64,000 nt of DNA from Brachyhypopomus gauderio (GCF_052324685.1 NC_135225.1:3036929-3100928), one strand, 5' to 3'; shown: positions 19,063 to 30,569, counted from the first letter of the stretch. Program-made: numbers and translations. The notes: generated from the letters alone by a model not told the origin.

Positions 19063-21826
19063 TCATTTTGAGGCAATGACAGCCTTCCTGAGTCGAATCC
19101 AGAATCTCATGTTATTAAGAGGGTTTCTGCTCCATTTCAAATAAGTGTTCTTTTTTAGATACTTGTGAAGTCCAAAAACCTTCTTGATGTTCTTCTCTTC
19201 CACATCTTCTAGAATTATGATGATGATGTTGGCATTGCCTTGCATCACTAGCAAAGACTGGGCCATCTCGAACTCAAACCGACACCAGGAACTCTCAATA
19301 AAGTGTTTAGATACAACCACTATAATTTTACGACTGCCCAAGATTCCTTCATCTATTATATTGGAGGTGATGGCCTTTCCTGCTTCAAAGTCCCGCACAT
19401 GGAGGCAAAGTTTAATGGGTGGAACTCCGTTCTCCAGATTGTCCACTAGTTCATCCATTACCCAGCATTCATCTTTACTAGAGTAGATGATGAAAGCGTC
19501 ATATGAATATTCTCCTTGTTTGGCGGTCCGATGACCTCGTAGGACGATACAACCGTACCGCAGGTAAAACTGGAACTTGTACACCAAAACCGATGCAGAC
19601 ACAAGAACAATAGCAGCACATATGGAGAGAACAATCTTCAGTCTTCTAATATTTATACAACTTTGTGTGTCAAAGTCAGTTACTCTAAGGGTTGTGCTGG
19701 GGGACAGTGATTTACACAAAATGTTATAAGGATGAGGAAATAATTTCTGATTTTTGATAATCCACAAAATAAAGTCTGTTTGAGTGCAAAGGCAGTTGAT
19801 TGGATTAAAAGATAAATCAAGTACTGAGAGGTTTGATGGTATATTTTGCAGAGTATTAAGTTGGATACTAGCAATGTTATTTTGGTCTACTGCAAGCTGT
19901 GTTAGGCTAGGAAGATTTGGCTGTGTCAAAAAATCTAAAACCATCAACTTGTTTCGACTAAGAAATAAATGTTGCAGTCTCTGCAGATCTTTGAAAGTTG
20001 TCCAGACTATATGATCAATGCCAGAGTTTGACATGTCAAGAGATTCTAGAACTGTAAGATTTGAAAATAAATAACTCAGTATATCTCCTTGAAAAGTGTT
20101 GCCTGATATTTTTAGTACTTTAAGACTGTTAAGGCCATGAAAAGATGAAGGGCTACTGAAAGTAAGTCTTGTGTATGAAAGGTCTAAATATGTTAAGTAT
20201 TTCAGGTTTTGTAAGACTCCATATTTCCCTATTATATCTAATTTTGTGTGGTGGAAATCCAATACCTCAAGCAATTCTAGACCAGAAAATGGTTTTAAGT
20301 CTGTATTTATGTTTGCATTGAGGCTCAAATTGATGAAACGAATTTTTGGCATATCCTTGAAATAATAAGAACAACAGCCTTTGATTGAAAATTGGTTTCT
20401 ACTCAGATCTACATACTGGAGGTTTGGCATATCACTGAAACCCCTAAACAATGCCGGACTGTTATTAATAATCACCAGCTTTTCTAAGGAATGCAAATGA
20501 GAAAGTTTTGGTATTTCTGATAAATCATTTTTACCTATATAAAGTTCTTTAAGATGATGAAATGGAACATTTTCAATGAATCGTAAATATCCTTTTTTCA
20601 GAGTGATTTTTGTTGCATTAACCATACAGTGGAGGACATGGAATTCATAATACGAACTTTCTTTTTGGAGAAAATATATTTCTTTGAACTTGATTAAGCA
20701 GAGGCCATCAAGATAGTACGGATCGACTCCCTTTAAAGAAATAGCAGGAATGTAGCTTCCAATGGTGAGTTTGATGACATCAAGGCCACTGAGTGCTTTT
20801 AGTCCATCAGTCAGTGCGTTTAAAGACACAAAGGCACCCTGTATGTTAAGCTCTCTGAGTAAGATGTCTTGAAATGCTCCTGGTTCTATGTGTAATATTG
20901 GATTCCTGGAGAGTTTTAATGTGATATTTCCTCTCATTTCGCGCAGTACAGTAGTGTGGTTCACTTTTATGATTGATATGTTATTGGCATGCAGATCAAG
21001 TAAACAGAAGTCTGTGAAGTTTGTCATGAATACTGGCAGAGCCACGGATTTAATGTTGTTAGTCCCAATGTTGAGATCCTGAAGCTTGGTGAGATTGTTG
21101 AATGGAATATTGAAAGAAGAAAGACCTGTATCTACAAGAACAAGCCTGTGTAGTTTATGTAATGAGTTGATGGAATCGGGTCCTATATATGAGATAGGGT
21201 TTCCAGTCAGAATTAGAGTAGTGACATTCTTCACATTGTGAAAAGCATTGTCCGCAATGTACTGGATATAACATCTGAAAGGGAAGAGAGATTCAAAGAT
21301 TTGCTTTGTTCATTTAAAATCCATTCAATGAACGAGAAGATTCACGCTTGAAAATGATTTGTACATAGAAAAACCTCATTTACCTTGTAAGATCAAGGAC
21401 ACGTAAACCATACAGCCAAGGAAATACAGGCTTGTGCAAAGAAGGTAAGAAATTAAAACTGAAATACAGTTCTTCCGTAGAGGAAGGAATACTGCTTGGT
21501 ATAGAAGTAAGATTCCTTCCTTCACATGAGTAGTGTTCTGCCCTTTTCATCTGCACATCAAAATCATGAAATATTGAAATATATACAAATTATTGAAATA
21601 CTTAATTTTGAGTGTTAAGACTGACTGCATGTTTTGTGTGTCATATAATGATTAATAATAATTGTGGTGCATGAAATTGATCACAGGAACAAAATGCAAT
21701 ACTTCTGTGTTTTTATTTGATTTAGTTAACAGAACTTACCTTTCTACACGCCTCTCCATTTCCATGTTGTATAAGAATGAAAACTATGTACAGACACAAA
21801 CATCCACCCATACAAACGGCTGTCAT
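19063..21826 (-). CDS. tlr4: Toll-like receptor 4
   Basis: Three exons, 21740-21826, 21384-21550 and 19063-21274, giving 821 residues (human TLR4 has 839). Exon 1 starts MTAVCMGGCLCLYIVF, a signal peptide. Exon 2 carries the LRR N-cap (C...SCEGRNLTSIPSS), and the large exon carries about 20 LRRs. An LRR C-cap follows (NPINCLC...), then a membrane helix near 632-651 and a TIR domain near 674-817 (YDAFIIYS, LCLHVRDF, FWIRLRKA). The TIR domain, the VPPIKLCLH stretch and the three-exon layout fit TLR4 rather than TLR1/2/5. In mammals TLR4 with MD-2 senses LPS and signals through MyD88/TRIF; fish TLR4 is reported to respond poorly to LPS. The BB loop reads RDFEAG, so the usual proline is alanine. 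No frameshift or stop is seen. Confidence 0.95.
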
Positions 21827-22620
21827 AATGAAGTATGATCAACTGCCAATAATGTTGCCCAACTGAGAGCAAAACTAAAACTGTGAAGTTTTATCATGTA
21901 AATGTGAAATAAGGAAGAAATTTAGTCACATGCAGATGATGTCAGCTAAGTTCCCACACACTTCTCACATTTCCCATTTCTATTTAATATCCTATAAACA
22001 ATCTATTCTTATACGTGTTACTCTTTTCATGCTTTAGTTTACCCTTTTGTCATTAATGCTATTAAAATGGGGTTCAAAAGTTTCAGCACCCCTATAAAAA
22101 TTTCTGTTACTGTAAACAGTATTTGACTTCAAGGTGAACACGTCTCCAAGAGGTGTAAAATTGAAAACATTATGGAAAGATCATTATGAACCATTATTTT
22201 CAACGTTTTAAGCATGATTAGTGTATTATTTATGTTTTATACAAAGAGTTAAAAATGGAGCATCATGCAAAGGATTGGGCAGCCCAAGACATTCAAGTTC
22301 TCGGATGTGTTTTACCAACATCTCAGACATTAATTAGGGTGGCTTGCTCTCAGTCATCATTTTTAAAATGTGGCTGATACAAATTTAAAGTTTAATAAAC
22401 ACTGTCAAGTTTTGTTTGACCCTGCTCAGCAATTGGAAAATAAAAATAAAATTATACCCACGAATCAAGAGCTGGATGACGACAACAAAGTGTTTTCAGG
22501 TGGCCACTTCCATAGAAAATTAAGAAACAGCAGTTAACAGTAATAGACCAAGAAAACTTTGATAACTGCTTGTAGGATTTCTAGAACAATGTATCAAAAC
22601 CCATTTTTGATTCCAGAAAG
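21827..22620. other. tlr4 upstream region
   Basis: AT-rich; it should hold the tlr4 promoter. No TATA box at a convincing spacing and no other gene are seen. Confidence 0.45.
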
Positions 22621-23556
22621 CAGACCCTCCAGAAAGTTGCGATGTTGCGATTTGCAACTTCAACGCAACTTCAAGCAAACCCCGCGAATTCAGGGCGGTG
22701 TTGCAACTTCAGCCAATCACCGCAACTTTCCCGCAAATTTGACCAATCACTGATGTCGTCTTGATGTGACGTCGACAAACTCCCGCCTTACCTCCGTATA
22801 TACGTTCAAGAGGAGCAGACTGAAAGCAGCATGAGCGACGAAAATAACGGCAAAAAGATCGGGAAAAGCAGTATCCCGGTACACTACATGAAAACGGGGA
22901 TAACCTGTCCAGATCCGACCCGCGAATTGATTATCTATGGCCCCCTGGATGATATTTAATTACTATTAGAACCGGCCCGCAGGCCACAGCCGCCCGATGG
23001 TGTTTTGCACCCACAAACACTACATTCCCCACAATGCAACGGTAGCCCGCGAAGTCACTGCAGCGCACGCAAGCGGCGAGGGTCTGAGATAAAGTTTATA
23101 AGTTTAAACTTTGAACTGAGATAAAGTTTATTTATCTCTGATCCATATCTATGAGTTACTAGTTCGCTCTGGCGCCAACCACTGGCGATCGATGTCGATA
23201 TAATACTTAATTTGTGTCCATTTTACAGGCCGCCCGGTAACAACTTACGTTCGCTAACCCCCCCCCCCCCCCCCCCCCCGGTCAACAATTAATGTTCGCC
23301 ACCCCCTCCAGGTTCAAATCTCACTTCAAGCGATCTTGAAAAGTTGGCAACCCTGAATAAATAGGTAAATAGATAATTAAAATGGACTACTAAATAGAGG
23401 AAACCATACAACATTTACTCCCTATTGTAATGTACTCACAAAAAAGCAAAAACACACCGCTACTTCCATCGCAATTTTTTTGAAAAACACCCGCAACATC
23501 AAACATTTTAGCCCGCAACAATCACAAAAAAGGCCCGCGAATTCCTGGGGGGACTG
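22621..23556. mobile_element. composite DNA transposon with a second element inside
   Basis: The left end CAGACCCTCCAGAAAGTTGCG matches the reverse complement of the right end, CAGTCCCCCCAGGAATTCGCG, so the outer element has imperfect inverted termini. Both flanks show AAAG, but no 8-bp duplication is clear. Just inside, GCAACTTCAACGCAACTTC-type repeats occur. At 22831 an ATG opens MSDENNGKKIGKS on the plus strand, possibly a transposase start, which soon reaches a stop. The inner part (about 22930-23355) is a different repeat ending TTGGCAACCCTG at 23355. It is shared, inverted, with 38723-38910, and includes GTTGGCGCCAGAGCGAACTA and a 22-C run (23258-23279). Confidence 0.7.
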
Positions 23557-23811
23557 AAAGACCTATAAAATATTCCTATAAAATTTGCTAAAAAAAAAGA
23601 CAAATGCTTAATGGAACTTTTTCAGCATTTAGCAGAGCAATTTACAAAAAAAATACTTGGAAGTTACACTAGTACATAATGGGTTCCATTATATTAAGAG
23701 CCCTGTCACTGCAAACACAACTAACCAGCAATTTTAAGTATATAAATTAATAAGTGCAGAATGTCTTTTGAAGAGGTGAGGATTCAGTGTGATGGAGAAG
23801 GCCGACTGTAC

Positions 23812-23984
23812 CTTCATTCCACGGACGTAATTTTGGAGGGGGACGGGGGGGACATGTCCCCCCTACTTTTTCAAAAGCCGGTTTTGGTCCCCCCCAGTTT
23901 TTACGGTTAAAACCAAATATTTAAATAGCGACGAATCCATGTCCCCCCCACTTTTGAAATCAAAATTACGTCCATGCTTCATTC
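23812..23984. mobile_element. hAT-type MITE, 157 bp, with 8-bp TSD
   Basis: The element at 23820-23976 has inverted ends CAYGGACGTAATTTTG and is flanked by CTTCATTC on both sides (23812-23819, 23977-23984). Its interior carries ACATGTCCCCCC and further C-rich/G-rich arms, so the single strand can fold into a hairpin. No coding capacity. Confidence 0.88.
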
Positions 23985-24029
23985 CACCTTCTGGGTCTCA
24001 TATAGAAGAGTCTTAATGTGCATCTTCTC

Positions 24030-24900
24030 CTGTCCAACTGCTCATTAACGCAAAGGTCGAATCAGCCAATCACATGGCAGCAACGTAATGCCTTTAGTCA
24101 TGTAGACATGGACAAGACAATCAGGTGCAGTTCAAACCAAGCATCAGCTGGGGAAGAAAGGTGATTTAAGTGACTTTGAACATTCTGTGGGCGCAAATGC
24201 CAGAAGTCAGAGGAGAATGGCCAGACTGAAAGAATGGCAACAATCACTCAAATAACCTGTCGTTACAACCGCGGCATGCAGAAGAGCATCTCTGAACACA
24301 CAACACGTTGAACCTTGAGGTGGATGGGCTACAGCAGCAGAAGACCACACTGGGTGCCACTCCTGTCAGCTAAGAACAGTAAACTGAGGCTACAATTTGC
24401 ACAGGCTCACCAAAATTGAATAGAAGATTGGAAAAACGTTGCCTGGTCTAATGAGTCTCAATTTCTGCTGTGACATTTGGATGGTAAGGTCAGAATTTGA
24501 CATCAACAATATGAAAGCATGAATCCATCCTGATTTGTATCAACAGTTTAGGCTGGTGGTGGTGGTGCAATGGTGTGGGGGATATTTTCCTGGCACACTT
24601 TGGGCCCATTAGTACCAATTGAGCATTGTGTCAACGCCACAGCCTACCTGAGTATTGTTGCTAACCATGTCCATCCCTTTATGACCACAGTGTACCCATC
24701 TTCTGATGGTTACTTCCAGCAGGATAACTGGAACCATGTCATAAAGCGAGAATCATCTCAGACTGGTTTCTTGAACACAACAATGAGTTCACTGTACCCC
24801 AATGACCTCCACAGTCACCAAATCTCAATCCAATAGAGCACCTTTGGGATGTGGTGGAACGGGACAAGCAAGATTTACCTAATAAAGTGGCCGGTGAGTG
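24030..24900 (+). mobile_element. Tc1/mariner-family relic, 5' end and 3' part deleted
   Basis: The sequence matches, by recall, a very common fish Tc1-like family. It begins TGTCCAACTGCTCATTAACG and passes through blocks such as GGGCTACAGCAGCAGAAGAC and CACCTTTGGGATGTGGTGGA. It ends with the terminal repeat AATAAAGTGGCCGGTGAGTG followed by TA. Short stretches of transposase reading frame survive (for example 24570-24836: WGIFSW...GPLVPIEHCVNATAYLS) but frameshifts and deletions break it. The left terminal repeat is missing. Confidence 0.85.
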
Positions 24901-25176
24901 TAAATGTGTGATGTTTGAGTGTGCATAAGATATATACATATGTGCTTTTTGAGTGTGCATTAGCTATATACACATGTGCTTTTTGAGTGTGCATTAGCTA
25001 TATACACATGTGCTTTTTGAGTGTGCATTAGCTATATACACATGTGCTTTTTGAGTGTGCATTAGCTATATACATATGTGCTTTTTGAGTGTGCATTAGC
25101 TATATGCATATGTGCTTTTTGAATTTTTGAATGTGCATTAGCTATTTACATATGTGCTTTTTGAGTGTGTATAATC
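24901..25176. repeat. 34-bp tandem repeat, about 8 copies
   Basis: The unit GTGTGCATTAGCTATATACA followed by CATGTGCTTTTTGA is repeated with few changes. One copy carries an 8-base insertion near 25120. The array starts directly at the end of the Tc1 relic. Confidence 0.92.
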
Positions 25177-25517
25177 TACTCTCACTTCTTCTTTCCTTTA
25201 ATTATTAATATTCCCCTGAAATCTATACAAACAAAAAAGTTAACTGAAGTTCAGACTTATGGTTATAAATTAATGTTATGGCAGCAATATCAACAACAAC
25301 AAAACAATACCAGTTTTAATAAAAAAAATTATTTCTAAGCAATTACATTTAATGAGGGCATAATTTGGTTTTCATTTAACATAATCCATGACAGTTAACC
25401 CACATAATAAAACATGAAACCAATAGTCGTATTCTCTGTGGTCAAACTTAAGACTTTTTTGATATAGAAAAATTATTTTTGGCTCTGATGTGATATATGG
25501 AAACACACACTTTATGA
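25177..25517. other. AT-rich spacer between two Tc1 relics
   Basis: Nothing recognised. Confidence 0.5.
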
Positions 25518-26250
25518 CACACAGCCACTTTATACCTAGCTATGTCCAATTTGGACCCAATTTAGCCTTCAGAGCTCACTTAATTCTTTGTGGCATCAAT
25601 TCAACAAGATATTGCAAACATTCCTCAGAGATTTTGGTCCAGAGTGATATGATTGCAGCAGATTTGTCGGCTGCACTAATGAGCTCAGATCTGGTGACCA
25701 TGGAGGCCACATGAGTAGTGTACTCCTGTTTTAGAAACCCATGAGATGATTTGAGCTTTGTGATATGGCACATTATCCCGCTGGAAGATTACATTATTAG
25801 AAGATGGACACACTGTGTCACACGGTCATAAAGGAATGGACAGGGTCAGCAATAATACTCAGGTATGCTATGGCACTTAATGGTCAGTTGATATTAAGGT
25901 GCCTAGTGTGCCCAGAAAATATCTGCACATCAGTTGTACAGTGTGGCTGAGTTACTGTTGAGTTATCAGTGTGGACATTCTTTGACATCAAGACATTCTT
26001 GCCCAGAGACCTGCCGCTCACTGGATGTTATGTATTTATAAACCCTAGAGATGACTGTAAATCCTAGATCAGCACTTTCTAAAATCCTCAGGACAGCCCA
26101 TCTAGCACCAACAGCCGTGTCACCTCTCGTCCTCATGCGGATGCTTCCTGAACTTCAGCAGGTCCTCTTGACCATATATCTACGTGTTCAAATATTCTTG
26201 CGGTCACATGATTGGCTGGTATTTGTATTAGAAGAGCAGAAATATGCCAT
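25518..26250 (-). mobile_element. Tc1/mariner-family relic, minus orientation, heavily decayed
   Basis: The same family as 24030-24900, on the opposite strand. Recognisable blocks are AGCCACTTTAT at 25522, CATTCCTCAGAGATTTTGGT at 25619, CAGATTTGTCGGCTGCAC at 25659, GATGATTTGAGCTTTGTGA at 25744, TCAGCAATAATACTCAGGTA at 25846 and GTCACATGATTGGCTG at 26203. Many substitutions and indels leave no reading frame. Confidence 0.8.
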
Positions 26251-28820
26251 GAGACAAAATAATGGGTGTCGTGCTGGACACGTAAGGCATGGTCACACAT
26301 CCACAGTATATTTAGTATGTTGTAGTATTAATCTGGTTTACCTTGTCAAACATTTACCATGTAGATTAGCTTTACTGAAGATTGAAATGTTTTATTCATG
26401 TTATTGGATTTTGGTTGTGCTTATTCCAAGTATTTTTTAAAATTTATTTCAACCTACTCATAGGAGTCTACGTATTTCACAGAATTATTTTCATACTTGC
26501 ATTTAGTCCTGTAGTGGTAAAGACCAGAAGACGTCTATATGGACATAACCGTATTAAAATAATTTGTAATCATTTAAGAATGTTATAGCTGTTCAAAATG
26601 GATTTGCTAGAACACCCAACCTGATCCCAGTGGAAACTGAAGCTTCTCAGCTAGTTCTGATGCAACCAGTACATCATTCCCCACTCCCAATACTCACAAA
26701 ACCTGTATCCTTATAGACCATTTTTTTTACCCTGAAGCAAGGACTACCAACGTATTTGTCCCACGGAATAACTCTTGCTACATCTCATAATATACACTAT
26801 ATATGACAATAGGCCATTGCCACAGAATGAGATGCATGGTACACTCAATCATAATTCATCTTCAAATAGCACTGTCTACGGTGCTGGTAAAAAGGACAGG
26901 CCTAGAGAAAGATTGAAGAAATGTATTGGGAGTCTCTTTAAAAAAAAAAAAAAAAAACAAGTCAACAGATAGTCAAGAACCTTTATTTATCCATATGTGA
27001 GCCACTCAAAGATGGGGAAGAGACATGGAACAACATCTGACCACTTAAAAGAGGGCAATCAAAATATGGATAGATGGCATTGTAACTTCTCATTTTAACC
27101 TCTAATTATTCTACAATATGAGGCCAGCTGACAGACTGAAATTAAAAGACAGCAGTAACAGTGTAAACATATATTCATATACAGAGAAGCAAAACAAAAT
27201 TACACGAAATAAAAGTAAAATATGTTGGTTAGTATGTAAATGAACAAAAAGGGAAGAGCCAAAACCTTTTTTTTTTCTATTACAGCTCAACATACATTTC
27301 TATACAGCATGCAATAAGGCACCTATCTAACAATGAATAAGCCTAGGCTAGGAGTTGAAGCACAATCATCCAAATTGGGGGGAGGGGTGTCAGCGTTCAC
27401 TCCCATAAAAACAGTATTTCCTTTCATTTCCCTTTCAGATTACCCAAACCATATTAAAAAAATACATCAGTTTGTAAAAGTTTTTCCTCCATACATAGAA
27501 CTGTAAGTAGAAAGCGTATCTTCATGGAATTTTGAAAAACTGAACCAAGAGCAAGCTATACTTTATTCATTGTTAAGTATACACAATCTATTACACTAAA
27601 TTTGATAAATTGCTGAATGTGTCCAGAATACAAGTTAACTACAGGTTATATATATATATATATATATATGAATGACTGAACTAGTTCTATAGCAATTGCA
27701 AGGAACAGGATTGCATACAAAGGTCAATGATTTACCCATTAGTGAGTGGTGTACCAAATGGATCTAGTAAAGCAACATTAGAGGGAATATTTAAATCAAA
27801 TTACACAGAATTTGTAGTATACATTCTTTTATATGCCAAATCAGTCAAATCAGACAAGACAGGTTAACAAGAACAAAAATCTCCATCTTGCATTGTTTTC
27901 TATTGCTCGTCAGAACCAAGCTGGCTGCAAAATGCAGGACAAAAGTAAAGCATGTTTTAAGGGCATGACCATGGGTACTTTATTGAATGTATGCTACAAT
28001 TAACACATTTGTATTTTTGCTCACAACTTAGCGGATATGATTGCTATTGAAAGCAGTAGAGCCCTCGTACATTTTAACTGAAGTAACTGAGGCAAATTTT
28101 TACTATTTATTCAGACCTGCACTTTTTTGCTAACAGCTTGTCTGGAGCCAGTCAAATGCCTCAAGCACCAGCGCATTTTCTCATTTCAAAACAAAGATGG
28201 TTGAGACTGACTGGATCGTACGTCTGACAGAAGAAAGAAAACAAGCACACTACTTACCCATACATATGTATATAAAAATGAACACTTATTTACAAATGTT
28301 TTTGAACAGCCCATAATGGAGATGAGATGGGCAAAGATACAAGGACTAGGGAGTGACTATGCGAGTCAAAATCTGCTCGACTTGGCCACCAATTATGTCT
28401 AAAGCTCAATACAGGCCGAGACATCCTGGACGCACCAGTTTCTGAAAACATCCACCTTAATTAACTCCAAGGACATTACCAAGAGTATAACCAGCCCAAG
28501 TCACTAAGCATGAAATTGCTACAAGTTCTGTCTACATTATTATACAGGAGTCAAATTAAAAACAGCAAGCTCTATATGCACATTACGCAGATCTGAATCA
28601 GCTAAATGTCAATCATACCACTTATTGAAATTCATCGCTCTTAAAAGGTAAAGTTTTTAACCAAACGCTTACTTTCAATAACATCAAGATCCTTCTGAAG
28701 GCCCAGATAAGTTTAGTTTTTTATTTTTCTGAAGACAAACTCACCCATATATGGTTTAGGTTTGGCCTGAAACTACACTGGGACAATTTGTAAAATGTCA
28801 CCAACAATTCCATGGTGAGC
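26251..28820. other. intergenic and zinc-finger gene 3' UTR
   Basis: The right part is probably the long 3' UTR of the zinc-finger gene. A polyadenylation signal AATAAA on the minus strand lies at 26982-26987, close to an A run at 26940-26957. A short TA repeat sits at 27649-27669. No other gene is recognised. Confidence 0.45.
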
Positions 28821-30401
28821 TCACTGGTCAATATGAATTCTATGATGCCTGGACAGAGAGGAAGAATGATTGAAACCCTTCCCACACTGAGAGCACCTGT
28901 ATGGCTTCTCACTCTGCAGAACTCTTTGTTTCAAGATGGTAGTATGAGGGAATCCCTTTCCTGATGGAATAGCACTGTAGGACGACTTCTCGTCCAAATG
29001 AACACGCTGATGCCGTGCAAGAGAGGAGGAATGATTAAACCTCTTGCCACAGTGGGCGCAGGTATACGATTTCCCGTCGGAGTGAGTTCTTTGGTGTCTG
29101 GACAGGGACGACGAGTGATTGAAGCTCTTCTCACAGTGGTTGCAGCTGTATGGCTTTTCGCCGGTGTGCATCCCCCTCTTATTGGGAGAATCGTAGGAGA
29201 ACTCCTTGTCGGACTGAGGGTACAGCTTGGCCTCCAGGTGGACCTTGTGGTGTCTGGACAGGGACGAAGAGTGGTTGAAACCTTTGTCGCACTGGGAGCA
29301 TCGGTACGGCTTGCCACCCTGGTGGACCAGCTGGTGCTTCTTCAGGTGACGTTTCCTCACAAAGCTCTTCCTGCACTGGTTGCACTTGTAGGGTTTCTCG
29401 CCAGAGTGAATCCGCTGGTGTTCTCTCAAAGTGGCCGCCGCGGCAAAACATTTGCCACACTGGGTGCATCTATGTGGCTTATCGCCAGCGTGGGTCTTCT
29501 GGTGCTGTTTGAGATTAGACGCAGTAGTGAAACCTTTACCACACTGGGGGCAGTTAAATGGCTTCTCGCGGGCATGGAGCTCCTGGTGTTTCTTTAGGTG
29601 GCGTCTACGCACAAAACTCTTCCTGCACTGGGTACATTTATAGGGCTTGTCGTCAGAATGCATTTTCATATGCTCTCGGAGCGTGATGGCTGCGGCAAAA
29701 CTCTTCCCACATTCAGAGCATCTGTGTGGCTTTTCAGGAGAGTGCATCATCTGGTGTGGCTTCAGGTTAAACGCATCAATGACTCCCTTGCCAACCATCT
29801 CTACACCTGTGGTGGCATAGCTCTTCTCTTTCATGTGTATTTTCATATGCCCCCTAAGGCTGGCTTCTACCGCAAAACTCTCGCCACAGTGGACACAAAT
29901 GTAGGGATTGGTCGCTTTGTGTATCTCAAAATGTTGGTGCAGATCGGTCATGCTACCGAATATCTCGCCGCACTCGTTGCATTGCAGACCCTGAGCTTCA
30001 TGAATGACAACACCATTCTCTGACTCCACCGTGAGCTCTCCTCCGTGGTCTGACTCAACTTTCACAACATGCTCTGCACCTGCTCCACCCATATCCGCCT
30101 TCAACAGCACCTCACCGAGCAGGGCCTCGTTGCCCTTTATGTCCGCACTTACAAAGTACTGAGGGTCGTGTTGCACTTCGGATTTGATGTAGTCATGGTC
30201 CGTCTCCGTCACGGCATCAACACAAGTCACAGCGCCCAGATCTCCATGAATAGCTTCCAGGTCGAGCCTCTTGTCCTCTTGGGTCATGATCTCCGTCTCC
30301 GCTGCATAGTGCAAGTCTCCGACTTGTGTGTGCGCGATGACACACTCAGACCCCAGTGTGTCCAGGCCTGGTGTGTCACACTCAGTCTCTGACTCGGCCA
30401 T
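28821..30401 (-). CDS. C2H2 zinc-finger protein, 11 intact and 3 decayed fingers
   Basis: One coding exon, with a splice acceptor at 30570-30571 (TATGCAG|AAAAACG) and a 5' UTR of about 170 bases. The first ATG (30401) starts MAESETECD and gives 526 residues. The acidic N-terminal 140 residues hold SUMO-type motifs (IKSE, VKVE) and no KRAB, SCAN or BTB. Fingers run from about residue 141 to 523 with TGEKP-type linkers. Fingers at about 194-220, 393-412 and 474-495 have lost zinc ligands. The last fingers repeat the helix FNHSSSLSRH four times, and an adjacent two-finger module (AAA.TLREH / VR.RHLKKH) occurs twice. This marks it as a sequence-specific nuclear DNA-binding protein, probably a regulator. 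I cannot name an orthologue. Confidence 0.9.
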   Translation of the reverse strand: MAESETECDTPGLDTLGSECVIAHTQVGDLHYAAETEIMTQEDKRLDLEAIHGDLGAVTCVDAVTETDHDYIKSEVQHDPQYFVSADIKGNEALLGEVLLKADMGGAGAEHVVKVESDHGGELTVESENGVVIHEAQGLQCNECGEIFGSMTDLHQHFEIHKATNPYICVHCGESFAVEASLRGHMKIHMKEKSYATTGVEMVGKGVIDAFNLKPHQMMHSPEKPHRCSECGKSFAAAITLREHMKMHSDDKPYKCTQCRKSFVRRRHLKKHQELHAREKPFNCPQCGKGFTTASNLKQHQKTHAGDKPHRCTQCGKCFAAAATLREHQRIHSGEKPYKCNQCRKSFVRKRHLKKHQLVHQGGKPYRCSQCDKGFNHSSSLSRHHKVHLEAKLYPQSDKEFSYDSPNKRGMHTGEKPYSCNHCEKSFNHSSSLSRHQRTHSDGKSYTCAHCGKRFNHSSSLARHQRVHLDEKSSYSAIPSGKGFPHTTILKQRVLQSEKPYRCSQCGKGFNHSSSLSRHHRIHIDQ

Positions 30402-30569
30402 CAAGACACACTCCAGCCTGACGACTTCCGTCTTTCCGTTTAAGTGAAACTTTGCGTTGCTCTGGGAGCACCGCTTTCTCACAACAGAAGATGCTTGAGG
30501 TCTTATTGATCAACTTGAGCCAGGAGGAATCCTGCCTGTTCGGAAGACAATGCTGACTGGAACGTTTTT

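Noticed and set aside
24570-26440. Possible host genes from ORFs at 24570-24836, 25490-25714 and 26051-26440
   Set aside because: They lie in decayed Tc1 relics. The first is broken transposase; the others are antisense to the element.
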